A DNA stretch of 64,000 nucleotides from Linanthus parryae. Taxonomy: Eukaryota; Streptophyta; Magnoliopsida; Ericales; Polemoniaceae. Made by a program: the position numbers and the translations under genes. Positions 47,838 through 60,370 of this stretch are shown one piece after another. The notes beneath the pieces were generated by a model that was given only the letters and a program-made list of their open reading frames with translations, searched no databases and was not told the DNA's origin. Each line of letters starts with the position of its first letter. Within the stretch, counting starts at the first letter, position 1. Where the stretch lies: contig JALGPY010000012.1 in NCBI GenBank assembly GCA_023055425.1, positions 10,165,922-10,229,921 of the forward strand, in the 5' to 3' direction.

Positions 47838-49120
47838 CAAATGGAGTGAAATCAGAAAGGATCAAGCAGCTATGTCAGACCTCCAACAAAAGGGTGAAGA
47901 GAAAAGCCAATAGGAAGATCACCATCCATGAATCAGACTCAGAAGACACGGCCAATTTTCACGAGACTTCTCCTACTACAAAGAGGACCAATAATGGGAA
48001 ATAAGTTCATGAAGAAGCAATGGCTTTGTCAGATTCAGAATCTGCAACAGATGAAGTGGTGAAAGAAAAAGAGAAACAAGGATCAGAAGGAAGAGTCAAG
48101 TAAGAAGAAGAAAGAAGTGACTGCTGAGAAGGAAAAGAAGAATGTACCATCTTCAAAAGAGAAGAAGGTTGGTGACAAGAAAGAAGAAGAAACTCCATAA
48201 AACAAGGGTGAATCAACCCCTGAGAAGAAGAGGGTTAAGCACAGTGCAGTGAAAACCAAGAAACCACAAATTTTGGTAAGAACCTCTTGCCTGAATCTTG
48301 GTTTGTTAATTATGAAGTTATGACTGTATGGATGGATGGGAATGCAACATCTAAGGTATCTTTTTGTAGTCTGATCAGTAGTGAGTTTGAGAAACTCATC
48401 TGTTGATGAAGCATCTTTTCAAAGGATTGGGATTGTGTATACTGATAAAGTAAAGTGGAAGTTCTATTCAGAGTTGAATGTTAAGGAGCTGAAGGAGAAT
48501 GAATTCATCAAACCTAGAGCTGCTTCAACCCCTAAGGTGCCTGGTAATTTGGATTTTTCAGAGATTATAGATAGGGTTGAAGTTCTGGAAGATGGTGTGG
48601 AGGATTTAAGACAAGGTATGTTTGACTTATCAATGACCTGAATAAGTTCAAAGGTTTAGTGCTCAACAAAATTGACCTGATCATTAAAGGTTTGGATCTA
48701 GAGAAAGTGCCTTCTTCAGAAAGCAAGGATACCGACATTGATTCAGAGGAAGTTCTGGGAGAAGCTCTCAAGAAACAGAAGAAGAAGAAAGGTATTCCTG
48801 TTGTTCTGACATCAAAGGATCTCTATGAACAATCTGAAGATGAGGCAAATGCTGAGGAAACTGCTGCAGAGAAAGCAGAAAAGGAAGCTGGAGATCTAGA
48901 TAAGTCGGTTGATGAGGTTGTGGAGAAGATGGGAGCTGAATCTTTGGAAGCTGAAGAACCGGGAAGGCAGACTGAAGAACAGGCTGAAGATGCAGAAGTC
49001 TCAGAAGAAGAGCAAGAGGAGACTCAGGGAAAAGGCAAGGAAAAACAAAGTCCTAATGATCTTCAAAGCCTTGAACCCATTCTTTTTATTCTTTCTACTC
49101 TTCTCAGTCCTGATGTTTAG
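47838..49120 (+). pseudogene. Post-pol frame in the env-like position of SIRE elements, broken
   Basis: Several pieces remain: a basic and acidic start (KRVKRKANRKITIHESDSED near 47905), the frame 48381-48641 with EVLEDGVEDLRQGMFDLS, and the Glu/Lys-rich frame 48659-49120 (coiled-coil-like). A hydrophobic stretch in another frame (LFFLLFSVLMFSLFGFFYF, near 49080-49140) follows. SIRE-lineage elements carry an extra frame here, called env-like by position. I see no clear signal peptide and its function is unknown. Frameshifts separate the pieces. Confidence 0.55.
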
Positions 49121-49429
49121 TTTATTTGGTTTTTTTTACTTTTCTAAAAACACTCTTAACAGATCCTACATTTCTTCTACTCTTTTGATGAAAGTCAAAA
49201 AGGGGGAGAAGATTATGTGTTTATGTGTTTTAGTAGTTTTTATGTTTTAAGGATGTTTAATATCTAGTTTTATGGTTTGTAATATATTCTGGATCTGGTA
49301 GATGTTATCTATGCAATTCTGTGGTATTTGAATTTTTGTTACCCATATTCTGTGATTTTTACTACTGATTGTAAGTTGCAGGATATCAGTATTCAGATAA
49401 TGTGTGTTGTCTTTCATCAAGGGGCAGAT

Positions 49430-50927
49430 TGATAAGTCTGAAGCTCATGGACATTATTTTGTGAAAATACAAGCAGAGAGATTAGCTCCTTCATGATGAA
49501 AGCCAGAAACACAAGCATAAGAAATTGCTAAGTACCATAGCTTCAAAGCTTTGAGTTACTGTAGCAGTTCCTATATGCTGTTCCATCTAACTGTTTTTGT
49601 GCATGTTTTGGCTATGTTTTGATGATGATATGGATTAATTATTTGATTTCATTTAGCAATCTATGTTCTAAGTTGATCATTGCTGCACTAAGTTGGATTG
49701 AGAATCCAATGTTCATTCAGGTGAAGTTAGCAGGCAAAGCTTCAAAGCTTTGAGATATTCTAGTTATTCGTTACTGCTAAGCTCTTCTAATCATCTTCCT
49801 GTATGCATGTGGATTCAGTGATACTTAGAACTTGATACAAGCTGATTAGTGTCTATTATTGTGTGATCTATAATAGTTACTTGATATGCTCATGAAACTG
49901 AATATATTTGTTAACTCAGAACTGTCAGGAGACAACTCCAGCATAGGTTTCTCATTAACTAATAGCTGCTGTTTCAAGCAGATGTTTTTGCTAGATTGTA
50001 TTGTTATTTGTTTGATCTTTTTTTTTGAGTATATACAGGTTTGTTGGACACTGAAACTTCCATAAACAGATCAGCAATGCATTCAAATTAAATTGTTGTT
50101 AGGAGCTTATCAGATAGGAGATATTTTAGGAATTCTGTTCCTGAAATCTCTCAAGTCAGTTGCAGATTGAGATCAGCTACTTAAATTTGGATTGCAGAGA
50201 GTTATATGAGATACAGAGATTGTGGTTTTGAGTAGAGCAACTTATTGGGAAGATCAAGTTCATACAGCTCTTCAAATCATTCGGGAATTCAACTCCAGCA
50301 GATTGAAGATCATTCAAATTCAGAAGAACTCTTCAAGGATTAAACAACTTATATTTTATGAGTTCTTCTTCTTGTACTCAATTGTATTATTTATTATTCA
50401 TCTCTAAAACCTCACTAAACTTAGTAGTTTGGTTGTTCAAGTGAACAACAAGATGTTCTTATTGTTTCAACAGGTTGTAGCCTGTAACTAGATAGGTTGG
50501 AAACCACAAGCTGTATAAGTGTAAGGTAGCTCATTTAGGCTTGAGATCTAAGACTAAATCTGGGTTATTAATAAGAATTTGTGTTTGAATCCTAGAGGGA
50601 TTAGATCTCTCAGGCAGATACTAGATCCTATTGTGACTGAACTCAATAAAATCTCTGTGTTCTTGCTATTTACTTTTGTGTATTTACTTACAGTTTATTT
50701 TGGACGTTTCAAAGCTTTGGAGCTTTCCAAGTCTCAAATCTTTGGAGCCTCTATACTCTGCAGTTATATCTTTAAGCTTCTCAAATTATTTTCAAAGCTT
50801 TGAGATGTCAATACTTTTCTCTACTTAAGTTTCAAAAACTTCTGTTTTGGCAAAAGCTAGCATACTCTATTCAACCCCCCTTCTAGAGTATTTATATACC
50901 TGTTTACACCTACATTACACACTTTCA
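49430..50927 (+). repeat. 3' LTR of the SIRE-like element
   Basis: 1498 bp, preceded by the purine tract AAGGGGCAGA. TCAAAGCTTTGA occurs at 49543, 49742 and 50792, with a one-base variant at 50709. Confidence 0.92.
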
Positions 50928-51149
50928 CTCGGAAGAGTCCTAACTAAGACCATGGGTTAGTGATAGACTACGGAACAAAAGTCCTTTTAATAGATATATG
51001 TTTCCAAGAGAGTGTATTGTAAATGTGACTTGTTGGGCCTATAAGTTAAGAAGGTTTTATAACTAAACATGTTTCGTCACTATCTTCTCCCTTGATCCGG
51101 TTTAGCCTATAAGTTAAGAAGATCTTACAAATAAATAAAGATATTTGGT

Positions 51150-51830
51150 TTACTGTTTTACTATATCTTCAACATGGATTCTTTTCTACGTATTTTGATT
51201 GAGATAAAAACAAAGGTATTTGACTTACCTTAACTCCAAAAATAACATCTACCTCCCCAAGATCTTTCCTATCAAAGGTATAGCATATGAAACATTCAGT
51301 TTCAGTCATAATATGTAAGTCAGCACCCATGATCAACATATGATCCAACATATAAGCATATAATCACACCATGTGAACCAGATAATTTAGAATAAAGGCA
51401 GCTATCAGATTCATTCACAACGAATCCATTGTAGATAGAGTGCGATCAAACTTCTCATGCCAATGTTTGGGATATTGCTTCAAGTCGTACAATGATTTAA
51501 CGAGTCTGGACACTTTATTCTCATAACCTTTGACCACAAAGCCATCAGGTTGGTCCAAGTTGTAATTTTCCTCCTCTAAGTCTCCATTCAAAAAGGAAGT
51601 TTTTGCATCCATCTGATGTACTACAAGGTTGTGAATACAAGCAATAGAAAGTAGTATTATGATGTTGGAGATCTTAGTCACAGGAGAATAGGTGTCAAAA
51701 TAGTCTATTCCCTCCATCTGTGTGTAGCCCTTTGCCACTAGTCCGGCTTTAAACTTATCAATGGTTCCGTCGGCCTTAAGTTTCTTCTTAAATACCCATT
51801 TGCAGCCTATGGGTTTGGTCCCTTTGGGTA
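51150..51830 (-). pseudogene. Copia reverse-transcriptase relic
   Basis: On the minus strand the order is PIGCKWVFKKKLKADGT (near 51800-51750), LVAKGYTQMEGIDYFDTYSP, QMDAKTSFLNGDLEE, VKSLYDLKQYPKHWHEKFD, then MLDHMLIMGADL, a decayed YVDDMLI active site, and DRKDLGEVDVIFGVKV near 51220-51265. Gag, integrase, RNase H and LTRs are absent. It differs from the Angela and SIRE copies here and is an older, truncated insertion. Confidence 0.8.
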
Positions 51831-51915
51831 GGTGCTACGACTACGCTTCGACATATGCTAGTTTATAAATTAAGATCTTTAAAATTACCGTCGAGTCAAC
51901 TGAAAGTGCACGGTA
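51831..51915. repeat. Left stump of an Athila-like LTR
   Basis: It ends in AACTGAAAGTGCACGGTA; joined to 56857 onward it reads like the G4 LTR start (AACCGCAAGTGTACGG). CGGTA is the target copy of the solo LTR that splits it. Confidence 0.55.
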
Positions 51916-52269
51916 TGAAACAACCCCCTTATCCGGCTCGGACAAGACCGGGAGGGCGATGCTAAAGAATCGGCGGACATCGAAAGCATAACCTCCATAT
52001 ATATATATATATATTACATTAATATTAAACATTCATACGATTCTGTAGATATTACTTATGTCACGAAGTACTACTGGACCATACTAGCATACTAGATAAT
52101 TTCCCGTGGCATTATCATTCCATGTGAGTCTCGTACCCCGCTACTCTGTAGTCCCCATCTCCTAGATATGCGGTGGGAAATAAAACAAGAACCACGGTTT
52201 TTGAAAGTCAGCAATGAAATACTGAGTGAGAAACACCCAAGGATGTAAACATGGAAATGGAGATAGTTT

Positions 52270-54020
52270 ATAATAAACTAGGTATTGCCCGTGCCTAAAG
52301 GAACGCCAAGCAAAACTATGAGGGAAAACATGTTCAGAATCCTACATTCAATCTAACAAAATTGTAGTTGAAGTATTTGTTAGACTTTTTCAACACGCTC
52401 CTTTAGAGTAAAATATGACCAAACAATAACAGAAATTCAACATAATAATGCATCACTATCAAGTATAAAGGATAAAGTTGGACAATTTCTCTAAATTAGA
52501 AAAAGAAGTTAAGTGCAATTTTACATAATATGCATGGAAAATTGGGTGGCTTGGCAATATCCAATTCCAGACACACTATATCCAAATTACACTCATTATA
52601 GGTACGAACCTCATTCTTGACTGTAACCAAAAAGATGAAAAAACGCTACATCTATTTCCTACATTAAAGTTCCTATTTAGTAAAGCTCATATCGCAATAT
52701 TCATGGCCGATTGGGTGTTGTCAGTGACCTTTGTGATATTGCACACTGAACTATGCATGTTTTTCTTGATGAACCAACTAAAAATGTAACATAAATATCA
52801 GCAAGGCAGCTTTTAAAGCCATCGATTATATGTATTATAAAGAGTGGCACGACATATAACACTGGTAAAGAGCACAATACCTGGTTATTACTGAAGTATG
52901 GAAGTAACTACCTTGCCTGATCAGTCCATTTGGGCATTTTCCAGTTAAATTGGTGTAGTAGAATCCACTACTTCCTTTGCCTTGATATCGACTTAGATGA
53001 ACACTCCCCCTGTCTCCTTTTGGTCGACCTAATGCACAAGACATCCAATTCATCAAATTTAAAGACCCAATTCGTTGCTAGAATTCACAAAGTTGTTATG
53101 TTTGCTTGTTCTTGGTGGTTACATTATCGATTTTTTAGGTCACCGATGGTTAATCACCAATAATAATTGGATAAATCAACAATCTTTTAGACTATATTGA
53201 TTCAATACAACCTTTGTGTTGGATAAATCAACATTATTTTTGTGTTGGTAGCTGTATTATACTCTAGTTTCATCATGCTTTGTTCGGTAAACAAAACAAA
53301 ATGACAGGTTATTAGAACAAAACAAATGACAAGTTATTAGAACTAAGTGAAGCAAAGGGTCCAATGATGGAAATAACGAATATGGAGAGTGCAGCTAACC
53401 TAGAAGTCAACCACAAATTTGTACAGGTCTCCCGATGATCATCAGACCTCCTAAGAAAAATAATAGAAGCTTAAGCCCCCGAAAAAACTAAGATAAGTTG
53501 AAATAGAGAAACGATAGAATAATAAAGAATATATAATCATTCGATTTACCAATTTACCTGAATCGAGAGATGAGAAAAAGGTTGTCACCTGCAAGAAGAT
53601 ATCAAAGCAAAATCAAGAAAGCAACCAGGTTCGAAATATGGAATTGGGAAGTTAATGTCAAAACCAAAATTCCAATACTACTAGCATATCTATGCTCATA
53701 CAGTAAGAAGATAAAACAAAAACCTAATTATCAATTTGAAAAACTACAATATACAAAGGCCTAAATAACAACTCATTCTTTGGGACATTCATCAACAACT
53801 CGTGTTCCATCTGCATCAAGGAACAAAAATCAAATTAAAAGGCTGACACTGTAAGTATAGAGAGACGTAGATAGCGAAGCAAAGTTGAATAATAAGACAT
53901 TCTCAAGTTATATTCAGAAATTTCCAATCATAAGTATTTGATTCATAACCAATATCAAATTCTGATTTTTTTTAACTAATCACAATAACTCATCTTGCAT
54001 AATTAAATATCCAAACTAGA
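52270..54020. mobile_element. Unclassified insertion within the solo LTR (possibly Helitron-like)
   Basis: Homology with the other Tekay-like LTR is lost across this block. It opens with AAACTAGGTATTGCCCGTGC, a word seen near Helitron ends in plants, but no clear CTRR end with hairpin was found. The minus frame 52835-53056 (with GKGSSGFYYTNLTGKCPN) might be a captured exon; I do not recognise it. The rest is AT-rich and featureless. Confidence 0.35.
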
Positions 54021-56180
54021 GGTTGTCATTTTATTCATGAATTATACAGAAAAATCCAATAAATCGCGTCAAATATATGCCGTCACAAGCTACCAAGACC
54101 TTAAGTATCGACACCTCCCTAATAGGGTTCGTGCGCCGAGAAGGAGTAAGTACAAGGAGCGAACTCGGGGCAATGATAACCGAGCTAAATAAAAAAATTT
54201 CGAGCGACCATAGTTAACATGACCATACCAATCGAAATAAGAAATTCAAATGACGTTCCCCGCAGAACTCTTTCCACTTTAAGTTATTACGCATTATCAT
54301 CTTTGTGTGACAATTTAAAATAAATCATTTCGAAAAAAATAACTAATCTCATGTAAATAATGTAAATCATAAAACACATTTTAAGACAAAATTATAAAAT
54401 CATGCTTCAACATGAAAGAAGCTAGGCTCGCAACACTTGGTATGTATACTCACATCAATCCTCAGCAAATAGCACTCATAAGCTCCTAGAAGTACACGAA
54501 ACCCTAGTCTACGAATTCGTCGCCCACAATTTAAAAGTTCATAGTCACAATGACGTTACTTCTAAATAAAGAATTTCCTAATCGTATATGAGTGCTAGGT
54601 CGTAAGACTTGGTCCATCCCTAATTATCCTTATAAAACCCGTCTTCAAGTGGTATACTCACGTGTCGAATACATGCTCTACATGCACATGATTCTAAATG
54701 TCACGAATAAATATGTATTGATGTTCAATGTCACAAATAAGTCGCACATAATCTATGGAGAGGCAAGAACTCATGTTTTCCAAAAAAAATAAGAGAATTC
54801 AATTCTGGACATGTTTGTAGATCTGACTTTAGAGCCCTATTTACCATATCAAACCATCTCCTAATTCATGAAATAAATTTAGGATAAACCTAAATGTGTC
54901 TACTTTCAGGAACATCAAGAAAATAATGCGTAGCTATTATAAAACTCAAGTTATAAAATAACAAATCCTGCTGTGGATATAAGTGGTTGGCAGAAAATTT
55001 CAATTTGGAAATGTGATTACTAGCATTTGGAGAAGAGAAATAATGCTTCTTTAGAATTAATCCTCAATGTATCTAGTTTCAACACACGAAAGATGAGATG
55101 ACAAAAGTTTTTGGAAATGGGGTTTTTAAGAAAAATGGCAAGACTGGTCCCGAAACAGAGTATCATAAAATATACAACTTATAATGAGCGTAGCTCCAAA
55201 ATTACAAAGGATATGAAGTTGATTTTTTTTCTCAAAATGACACTCTCTGAGACTAGTTTCAAAATATGCAAGAGTTGAAAAATTCACAGAATTGTAATTT
55301 AAAGATAAGGCATATTTCCCACACACTGTCCAGATTATAATCATATGAAATTATTCCAAAAATCAACAAGGTTTGTTCAAATGATACATGCAACTTATGA
55401 AGTCTAAATTTTCATCCAAATAACACAATTTTAAACAATAAATCATTGTTCTTACATGCTCTTTTTACATTGATCAAAACCTACTTAAAATGCACATGCA
55501 ACCATCAAGATACTCACCAAAGTGCATGTCTGTTCTAGTGTGGGTTTAATGAAATACTGAACATTCAAGTGCCAATCTCATGATCTAAGCATGACAATGA
55601 AGAATCAAGTACGGAAGTGAATAAATCTATGATAAAATGTCATCAATCAAAGCTAAACATGAACATGCAAGCATGAATTCAAGACTATAAGAATACTTTA
55701 TCCCAAGATTCATGGGAATTGTGTGAAAAAGTGAAATGGACCTTCAATCCTTGAGTAGGATGGTGAAGAACTCCCTCCATGATCATAATAATGTTGGACT
55801 CATGTTTTCCATGAATTGGAGACTAGAAAATTGAGTTTTGATGAAGTTTTGTGGAGATCAAGCTTCAAAACCGGGAACAGAGTTTGTGGAGAGAGGAGAG
55901 GGTTTCATTAAGTGTTCTTGAGGAGAGAAATATGTGAAGAAATGAAAGAAATAGATAAAGAGTGATGGAGATTATGTTTGAAGTTGGTTGTGCTGAGTTG
56001 TGGAAAGGAGGGGAAATGAACTTGTACAAAAGTTTCAAGTAGAGAGCATGTTCTCATATTAAAATGAGTTGATGGGTGTGATGGTGACTATGGTGAAGAA
56101 ATTGCTTCCTCATAACTTTTTAGAGGGCATGAACATGTGAGGAAAATATTAGGTGTGGGTGGGAGTACATGAAGACTAAG

Positions 56181-56610
56181 GGATAGTTTTGGAATGCTGT
56201 GGTGGTGCTAGAAGCTGCTGTGTGAAAAACATTGTGGGAAAACTGCTGTTTATTCTAGATAAAATGTTGTTTGATAGATATTACGTAAAAGCTGCTGTGA
56301 AATATTTATGTAGTAATTTTATGTTTGGTAAACTCAACTGTGAACTTGCTGTGAGAGGGTAAAATGACAAAAATATATGATACATGTCATTTCCGTAAAG
56401 ATAACTATTGATATTTTAAAAAATTGTAAGGTTAAAATCGGTTGTAGATAAATTAATCAAAAGTATCTCCCCCCTTGCTTCCTAAAAACTGTTGTGGAAC
56501 AACAGAAACTGTCGGAAAAAGCAGGAATTCTATTTTAACCAAACACACTAAAACTGCTTCTGATGTTGAAAAGCAGCTGTGCTGGCAGCAGAAGCATTCC
56601 CAAACTCAGC
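56181..56610. mobile_element. MITE with GTTTxGGAATGCT-type inverted ends
   Basis: The left end GGATAGTTTTGGAATGCT and the right end AGCATTCCCAAACTCAGC are inverted copies. CTAAG flanks both sides (56176-56180, 56611-56615). The 430-bp body is rich in GCTGCTGTG-like words near both ends and has no coding capacity. The superfamily is uncertain (hAT-like by look, but the flank is 5 bases). Confidence 0.6.
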
Positions 56611-56856
56611 CTAAGCGATTGAGTGTAGCAAACGTACGTGGTCTCGGGGTGGTCACACACACGGTCGCGGAAGATATACTAACATGTACATTTATAAACA
56701 TTATTTCTAACATTTTACCTAGACTCTCACACACTTCTCAACTATAAACACTATAATTTTCCCAACACTAATTTCACGATTAAATTCGTATTTCACTTAA
56801 TTAAACTTTCAAAATACTAATTTTCCCCTAGCAGTTATATGGGGTATTACACGGTA

Positions 56857-58280
56857 TCTATTGTAGCAAGTTTTTCCAGTAAGGACCAAGTTTATATTGA
56901 ACCCAAAGGACTGAAGGTTTAAGTTTGATCGAATTAGAGTGAAGGGGATTTTTATTTATTCGTTTTACTAAAACTAATTGCATAAAAGTAAAGGCAAAAG
57001 TAAACAATTGATTTAACAAATAAAAGAAAGGCGTTGCGGGTGCCTCATTGGGATTCCTGGACATGTTGAAAATTTATTCATATGACTGTCGTTAACAACA
57101 CTTTTATATACGTTTGAGATTCCTATTGACCTCATGCTACTCCCCTGATGCTAATCTTTCACTTATTGTTATGCGCAATTACCACGACTACTAAGGGTTG
57201 TCAATCCGCTTCACCAACTATCAAAAGAGTACGCACGATAAATTAATCATGATCTTCTAACTAGTTGTATGATCACAAATAAAAAACACAACCATTCATA
57301 AACATTAAATCTAGATAAAGTCGAATGCTGAAGATCAATCAATCACATAAACAAAGACATGTCAGATAACCCAAATTAGGCACAAATCTGATGAGCTTAG
57401 CTACTCATGATGAAATCAAATCTCAATAACCCAAAAGAGATATTCATGGTGAAACTGGATAGATGAAGAGAAATAAAACTATTGGGGTCTCCGGCGGATA
57501 AGTTAATTTTCCTCTTCGTCTTCTCTAAAAAGTTGCTCCAATCTTCAAATCTTCAAATCTTTAAATTGATGAACTCACGAACTAGGGCTTCTTCTCTGGG
57601 TAGTAATGCAATGAGAGACTGAGAAATAATGGAGTCTAGATTTACCTTTTAACATGAAAAAGAACTGAAGAGAGTGAGAGTCTTCATTAAATTATCAAAA
57701 ACTACACTTTGACCCCTCCTTGGTGCGCTGTCCGTGTGTCTGCCACCATGGTGGGCATATGATTTCTATGGCGGCGGCTCCTCAGTTCCTTTCCCCGTGC
57801 ACCACTCTCTCTCCCTCACCATGGTGGCATGTGTCTCACCATGGTGGCGTGCTGATACGCTGAAAAATGTCTCCACCCTGGTGGCGTGATGCTGTCACCA
57901 TGGTGGGAACGTGTTACCGTCAAATTCTTCTTTTTCTTAGCTCCATGAATTGCTCCAAACTAATGATTTCTCGCGGGAATAGATTCAAGAAGCTTGAATT
58001 GCCTGCAAGAACATGGGTTTGCATCTCACAGTAAATAAAGAGATTCAGATCATTTATATTATTCCTATACATTGCACTACATAATCTGAGTTATTTTGTG
58101 TTTGAATTGATAAACACTAAGAACAGTGCGGGATTCTAGCTTGAACGCTTTCTGACGCTTCATGTTTTAAAGGCAAGAACTTAAAACTGGGTACTGAAGA
58201 CGACATCTTACAATTTTATTTAAATTATAAAAGGTTTTAATTTTCCCCTATATGCGATCATCTTCAAATACTAGAAACAG
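56857..58280. repeat. Right part of an Athila-like LTR
   Basis: It has the same order of landmarks as the G4 LTR: TTGAACCCAAAGGACT near the start, ACTAAAACTAATTGCA, then GCTTAGCTACTCATGATG (compare GTTTAGCTACTCATAG in G4), and the segment before the end. Sequence identity is low, so it is a related but distinct family. No internal region was identified. Confidence 0.5.
57743..57906. repeat. Five copies of the palindrome CACCATGGTGG
   Basis: Copies at 57744, 57817, 57837, 57874 (one mismatch, CACCCTGGTGG) and 57896. The spacing is irregular, so it is not a simple tandem repeat. It lies in the Athila-like LTR fragment. Confidence 0.8.
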
Positions 58281-58926
58281 TGCTTTAACCGACAATTTAA
58301 AAGCTACCCTATTTTTTTCTATTTTAACAACCACGGTAATTGGTGAACCGTAGAATTTGACTAGCTTTCGACTACGGTTATATATTTAACCACAGTTAAA
58401 ATATAAATTAAATAATTAAAAAATGTTATTAATTCTATTATAATAATCAGGCACATTGATCGAGTAGTTTCCATTCGTTTTCATTGCCTCTCTCTAGGTC
58501 AGGCTTCTCTCTTAGGGTGGTCGAATGCAGCAATCATTCTTCGTCTCAGTCGGCGGTAGACTGCAACATCACTCTCACTTGCACTCAGATCACTAATCAG
58601 GCGGTCGTCATTCCTCGCGGGTGGCATCTCAGGACTGTCTTAGAGCGTAATCTGCAGGTATTTCGACAAACGTTGCTTGCTTCGGCTGCCTTCTTTTTCC
58701 TTCTTGTGCCCTCTTCTTATTATGTGTATTCTTTAATAGTCTTGTGTATTTAAATTGTGTGATATCAACTCTAGATTTTGGAATTGTCTATTTCGAATTT
58801 CATCAATTGGATTTTGTATTGGACTTAATGGGGAGTTTATGACGATAGCAATTGATAGTCTACGATTCACTCACAGAATGGGAAAGTTTATATTGATAGC
58901 AATTGATAGAATTGTGCAGTTGGTTC
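58281..58926. other. Sequence before A3, no recognised gene
   Basis: 58335-58410 has short inverted words around AACCACGGT / AACCGTAG and ACCACAGTTAAAAT, like remnants of a CACTA or MITE end. 58484-58753 is a CT-rich, leader-like frame with a possible splice donor CAG-GTATTT near 58655. GATAGCAATTGATAG occurs twice (58839 and 58891). This could be the start of a gene interrupted by A3, but no protein motif supports it. Confidence 0.35.
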
Positions 58927-60357
58927 TGTTGGAATAGATGCCCTAGAGGCAATCTAGTTTAGTATGAATTTATTTGTGGCTAGAAATTCATTTATTATTT
59001 ATTGGATATTTAATATAATGAAGTCCTTAGATTTACAATTGTGTTGTTTATCGTAAATATCCCTAGTAAAGTATATTGATTAATGGGACAATCATCTATA
59101 GACTAGTATGGGGTTGGATTGATATGAAGATGTCATGATCCAACACATAGGTGTGTATTAAGGGTAATGACACACTGGATTGACCCATCTCCGAGAAGGC
59201 TACATACACGTTATGTTGAGTCACAAGCGCTTCTCGCGGTGCAATGGTATTGTCATCCTTAGACTTGAAGTCACTAGATATTCTACTTGTGGATTATTGT
59301 GATTTTGGTAGCGTTAAACGCTACACCGTAACTGGGTAGTTATAAAGGCGTGTACTGGATACAATAAGAAGCAAGCTTAGAGATCGTAGTGGAAGTAGAT
59401 AGAATTTCCCCTCCCACATAACGGGAGCAAATATCCTAGGCCACTCGAGGGATAGTGCTTATAGAATGTCTGGCCAGACTCAAATAAATCAATATGGGAT
59501 ATTGATGTTATTTGCACGAATAAGGCTATTCCCATGGATCCAGAAACTGTGGATTGGATATACGAGTGTGACTTGTATGTCTCGTGTCCAATCTGGATAT
59601 AGAGACAAAGGGATGAGACAATTACTTGTACAAAGGTTGTCAAGATAACTATTCTATTAGTTGACTAGAATGGATGTTTTGCTAGAAACCGCTCCATATT
59701 AGCAAATAGTTGCTACCAACTAGATAGAACCTATGTGGTCACACGCTAGATAGAGTTGAACTAGATTTGAGAATTAATTAATTGGATTAATTAATTAGAA
59801 GGATCACTTTGCAAAACCTTGCAAACTTAGTAGGGACTAATTTGCAAGGAAGGGACTAAATTGAATTCTAGTAGGACTAGAATAAGTCCTTTAGGTAGTT
59901 GGCAAGGAGTTGTTGGACTATATAAAGGACCTTCCTTCCTTCCTTCCTTCCTTCCCAGACTTATGCTCATAATTGATCATAACTTGAGTGGGAGAGAACA
60001 AAAGGAGAGAGAACAAGCAAGCTAGAGGAGCTGCCGCCCCCTAGCCCGCCGCCCGTCCCCGTCGGCCCCAAAGGAGGCCGAAACCTCCTTTGGTTCGTAT
60101 CGTTTTGCGTGATTCTTCTTCCTCTTCCTCTTTCCGGGCTAGCACCAAGGAGTGGGAGATCTAGAAATCAACTCTAGGCGTGGATCAACTATAGAGAACG
60201 TGACACAATTCACGTTTGAAGTCTTCAAAGGAGAATCCTAAGGTGTGTTATTGATTTCTTCCTTTACCATCGTTATGTCTCTTGACTTGTGATCCTTGGA
60301 GAGTTTTTCATGGTTAATTATTGTTTCCGTTGCGCATGCAAGAATCAAAACCCTACA
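58927..60357 (+). repeat. 5' LTR of A3
   Basis: 1431 bp, TGTTGGAATAGATGCCC start, CCCTACA end. TATATAAA is at 59919-59926, followed by a CCTT microsatellite (59930-59955) that is longer than in A2. Confidence 0.93.
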
Positions 60358-60358
60358 G

Positions 60359-60370
60359 TGGTATCAGAGC
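60359..60370 (+). other. Primer-binding site of A3
   Basis: TGGTATCAGAGC one base after the LTR, complementary to initiator tRNA-Met. Confidence 0.92.

Larger units (their letters stand above)
41565..50927 (+). mobile_element. SIRE-like Ty1/copia retrotransposon, complete but defective
   Basis: LTRs at 41565-43059 (1495 bp) and 49430-50927 (1498 bp) run TGATAAGTCTGAAG to ACACTTTCA. The 5-bp target duplication CTCGG is perfect (41560-41564, 50928-50932). The primer site (43062) is a mutated initiator-Met match. The internal region has a long gag, protease, gag-pre-integrase, RT, RNase H and a post-pol region in the position of the SIRE env-like frame. The integrase catalytic core is deleted. 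The LTRs differ from each other visibly more than those of A2 or E5, so it is older. The palindrome TCAAAGCTTTGA recurs throughout. Confidence 0.9.
51916..56851. mobile_element. Tekay-like solo LTR with later insertions
   Basis: It starts TGAAACAACCCCC and ends GGGGTATTACA, with perfect 5-bp flanks CGGTA (51911-51915 and 56852-56856). Blocks match the LTR at 341-2836, including GACCTTAAGTxTCGACACC (54099-54117 against 950-970). No primer site or internal region is attached on either side, so it is a solo LTR. It is enlarged by an insertion at about 52270-54020 and a MITE at 56181-56610. A short AT microsatellite lies at 51996-52014. Confidence 0.7.

Noticed and set aside
47838..49140. Endogenous retrovirus envelope gene
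   Set aside because: Only position suggests env; no signal peptide, cleavage site or clear fusion and membrane arrangement. Copia-type domain order identifies a SIRE-like retrotransposon.
57743..57906. CRISPR array
   Set aside because: Irregular spacing, short palindromic units, plant nuclear context.
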